Shown here one piece after another: positions 63,712 through 64,000 of a stretch of 64,000 nt of DNA. The notes beneath the pieces were generated by a model. That model was given only the letters and a program-made list of their open reading frames with translations, did not search any database and was not told the DNA's origin. The stretch is taken from the NCBI GenBank assembly GCA_021801255.1, contig JAJYYH010000036.1, forward strand, positions 266,206 to 330,205, written 5' to 3'. Source of the stretch: Pseudomonadota bacterium. Its GTDB lineage: Bacteria > Pseudomonadota > Alphaproteobacteria > Acetobacterales > Acetobacteraceae. A program made the translations under genes and the position numbers. Position 1 is the first letter of the stretch. Every line of letters starts with the position of its first letter.

Positions 63712-64000
63712 TCAGGTAGCCATGGATTTTTCCTTAGCGATGGGCAGGCTGTCAAGGAAGGTGTGCATGGGGGTCTTGCCGAAGCACCATCGGCCCTGAT
63801 GGGGACGGTTGGTGTTGTAATCGGCGATCCAGGCATCGAGGTCGGCCTGCAGCTCATCGATGCTGTGGTAGATCTTTTTGCGGAAGGCAACGCGGTAGAA
63901 CTCATCGAGCAGGGTCTTGTGGAAGCGCTCGCAGATGCCGTTGGTCTGCGGGCTCTTGGTCTTGGTGCGGGTATGATCGATGTCCTCGACCGCGAGGTAG
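63712..64000 (-). mobile_element. IS481-like transposase, 5' part beyond the window
   Basis: The minus strand encodes TKTKSPQTNGICERFHKTLL, then DEFYRVAFRKKIYHSIDELQ, ADYNTNRPHQGRW and a stop at 63712-63714. This is the C-terminal half of an integrase-core DDE transposase with the final Glu in NGICERFHK, of the IS481/ISNCY-like kind. It continues past base 64000. The presumed element end, starting TGTACAAATCAGAACTTG near 63643, abuts the IS3 scrap, indicating one insertion into another. Confidence 0.75.

Overview
The window is high-GC chromosomal DNA of an alphaproteobacterium, most likely a member of the Acetobacteraceae (Rhodospirillales). Support comes from GcrA, a cobS/cobT/J-domain/BolA neighbourhood, phosphatidylcholine synthesis by PmtA, lipid A genes, and periplasmic PQQ- and molybdenum-dependent oxidation genes of the kind common in acetic acid bacteria. 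Placement is inferred from gene content only.

Layout. 1-2.6 kb: 3' part of a large helical-repeat-like protein. 3.3-4.8 kb: ComM/YifB ATPase. 5.4-11.6 kb: oxidation island with a Rieske protein, a PQQ alcohol dehydrogenase carrying the lanthanide-type second Asp, a secreted protein, and an IorAB-type aldehyde oxidoreductase. 11.6-16.7 kb: O-antigen ligase, two glycosyltransferases and a divergent asparagine synthase. 16.7-29.5 kb: CoA-transferase and one long minus-strand urea operon, urtABCDE-ureD-(AT-rich membrane gene)-ureABC-ureE-ureF-ureG, behind a textbook sigma-54 promoter at 29502-29517. 29.7 kb: lone mch of the tetrahydromethanopterin C1 pathway. 30.9-34.8 kb: plsC, GT2, lpxL-like and halogenase-like flavoprotein cassette. 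34.9-43.9 kb: NadD-RsfS fusion, Crp/Fnr regulator, thiolase, lpxI, gloA, crcB, usp, gcrA, csp and pmtA. 44-48.4 kb: cobT, cobS, J-domain protein, bolA and a ribbon-helix-helix protein. 48.4-52.3 kb: DUF374 acyltransferase, waaA, lpxK and lpxL, each coupled by ATGA overlap. 52.4-57 kb: GNAT-MutT fusion, CinA-like protein, DUF2889 protein, hydroxyacid dehydrogenase and galE. 57.1 kb: tRNA-Gln. 57.2-63.1 kb: pssA, psd, a second lpxL and a GNAT-nitrilase-lpxB operon. 63.2-64 kb: decayed ApeA-like defence gene and nested transposase remnants.

How the genes work together. UrtABCDE imports urea, and UreABC hydrolyses it with UreDEFG loading nickel; the sigma-54 promoter points to nitrogen control. 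PssA, Psd and PmtA form a complete route from CDP-diacylglycerol to phosphatidylcholine. LpxI, LpxB, LpxK, WaaA and the LpxL enzymes cover the middle and late steps of lipid A-Kdo synthesis. The PQQ enzyme plus IorAB could oxidise an alcohol through the aldehyde to the acid in the periplasm, and mch suggests C1 oxidation capacity.

The features most unlike ordinary background are the AT-rich two-helix membrane protein gene seated seamlessly in the urease operon, the ApeA remnant with its transposon scar, two gene fusions, and several intergenic repeat families, one of which begins at stop codons.
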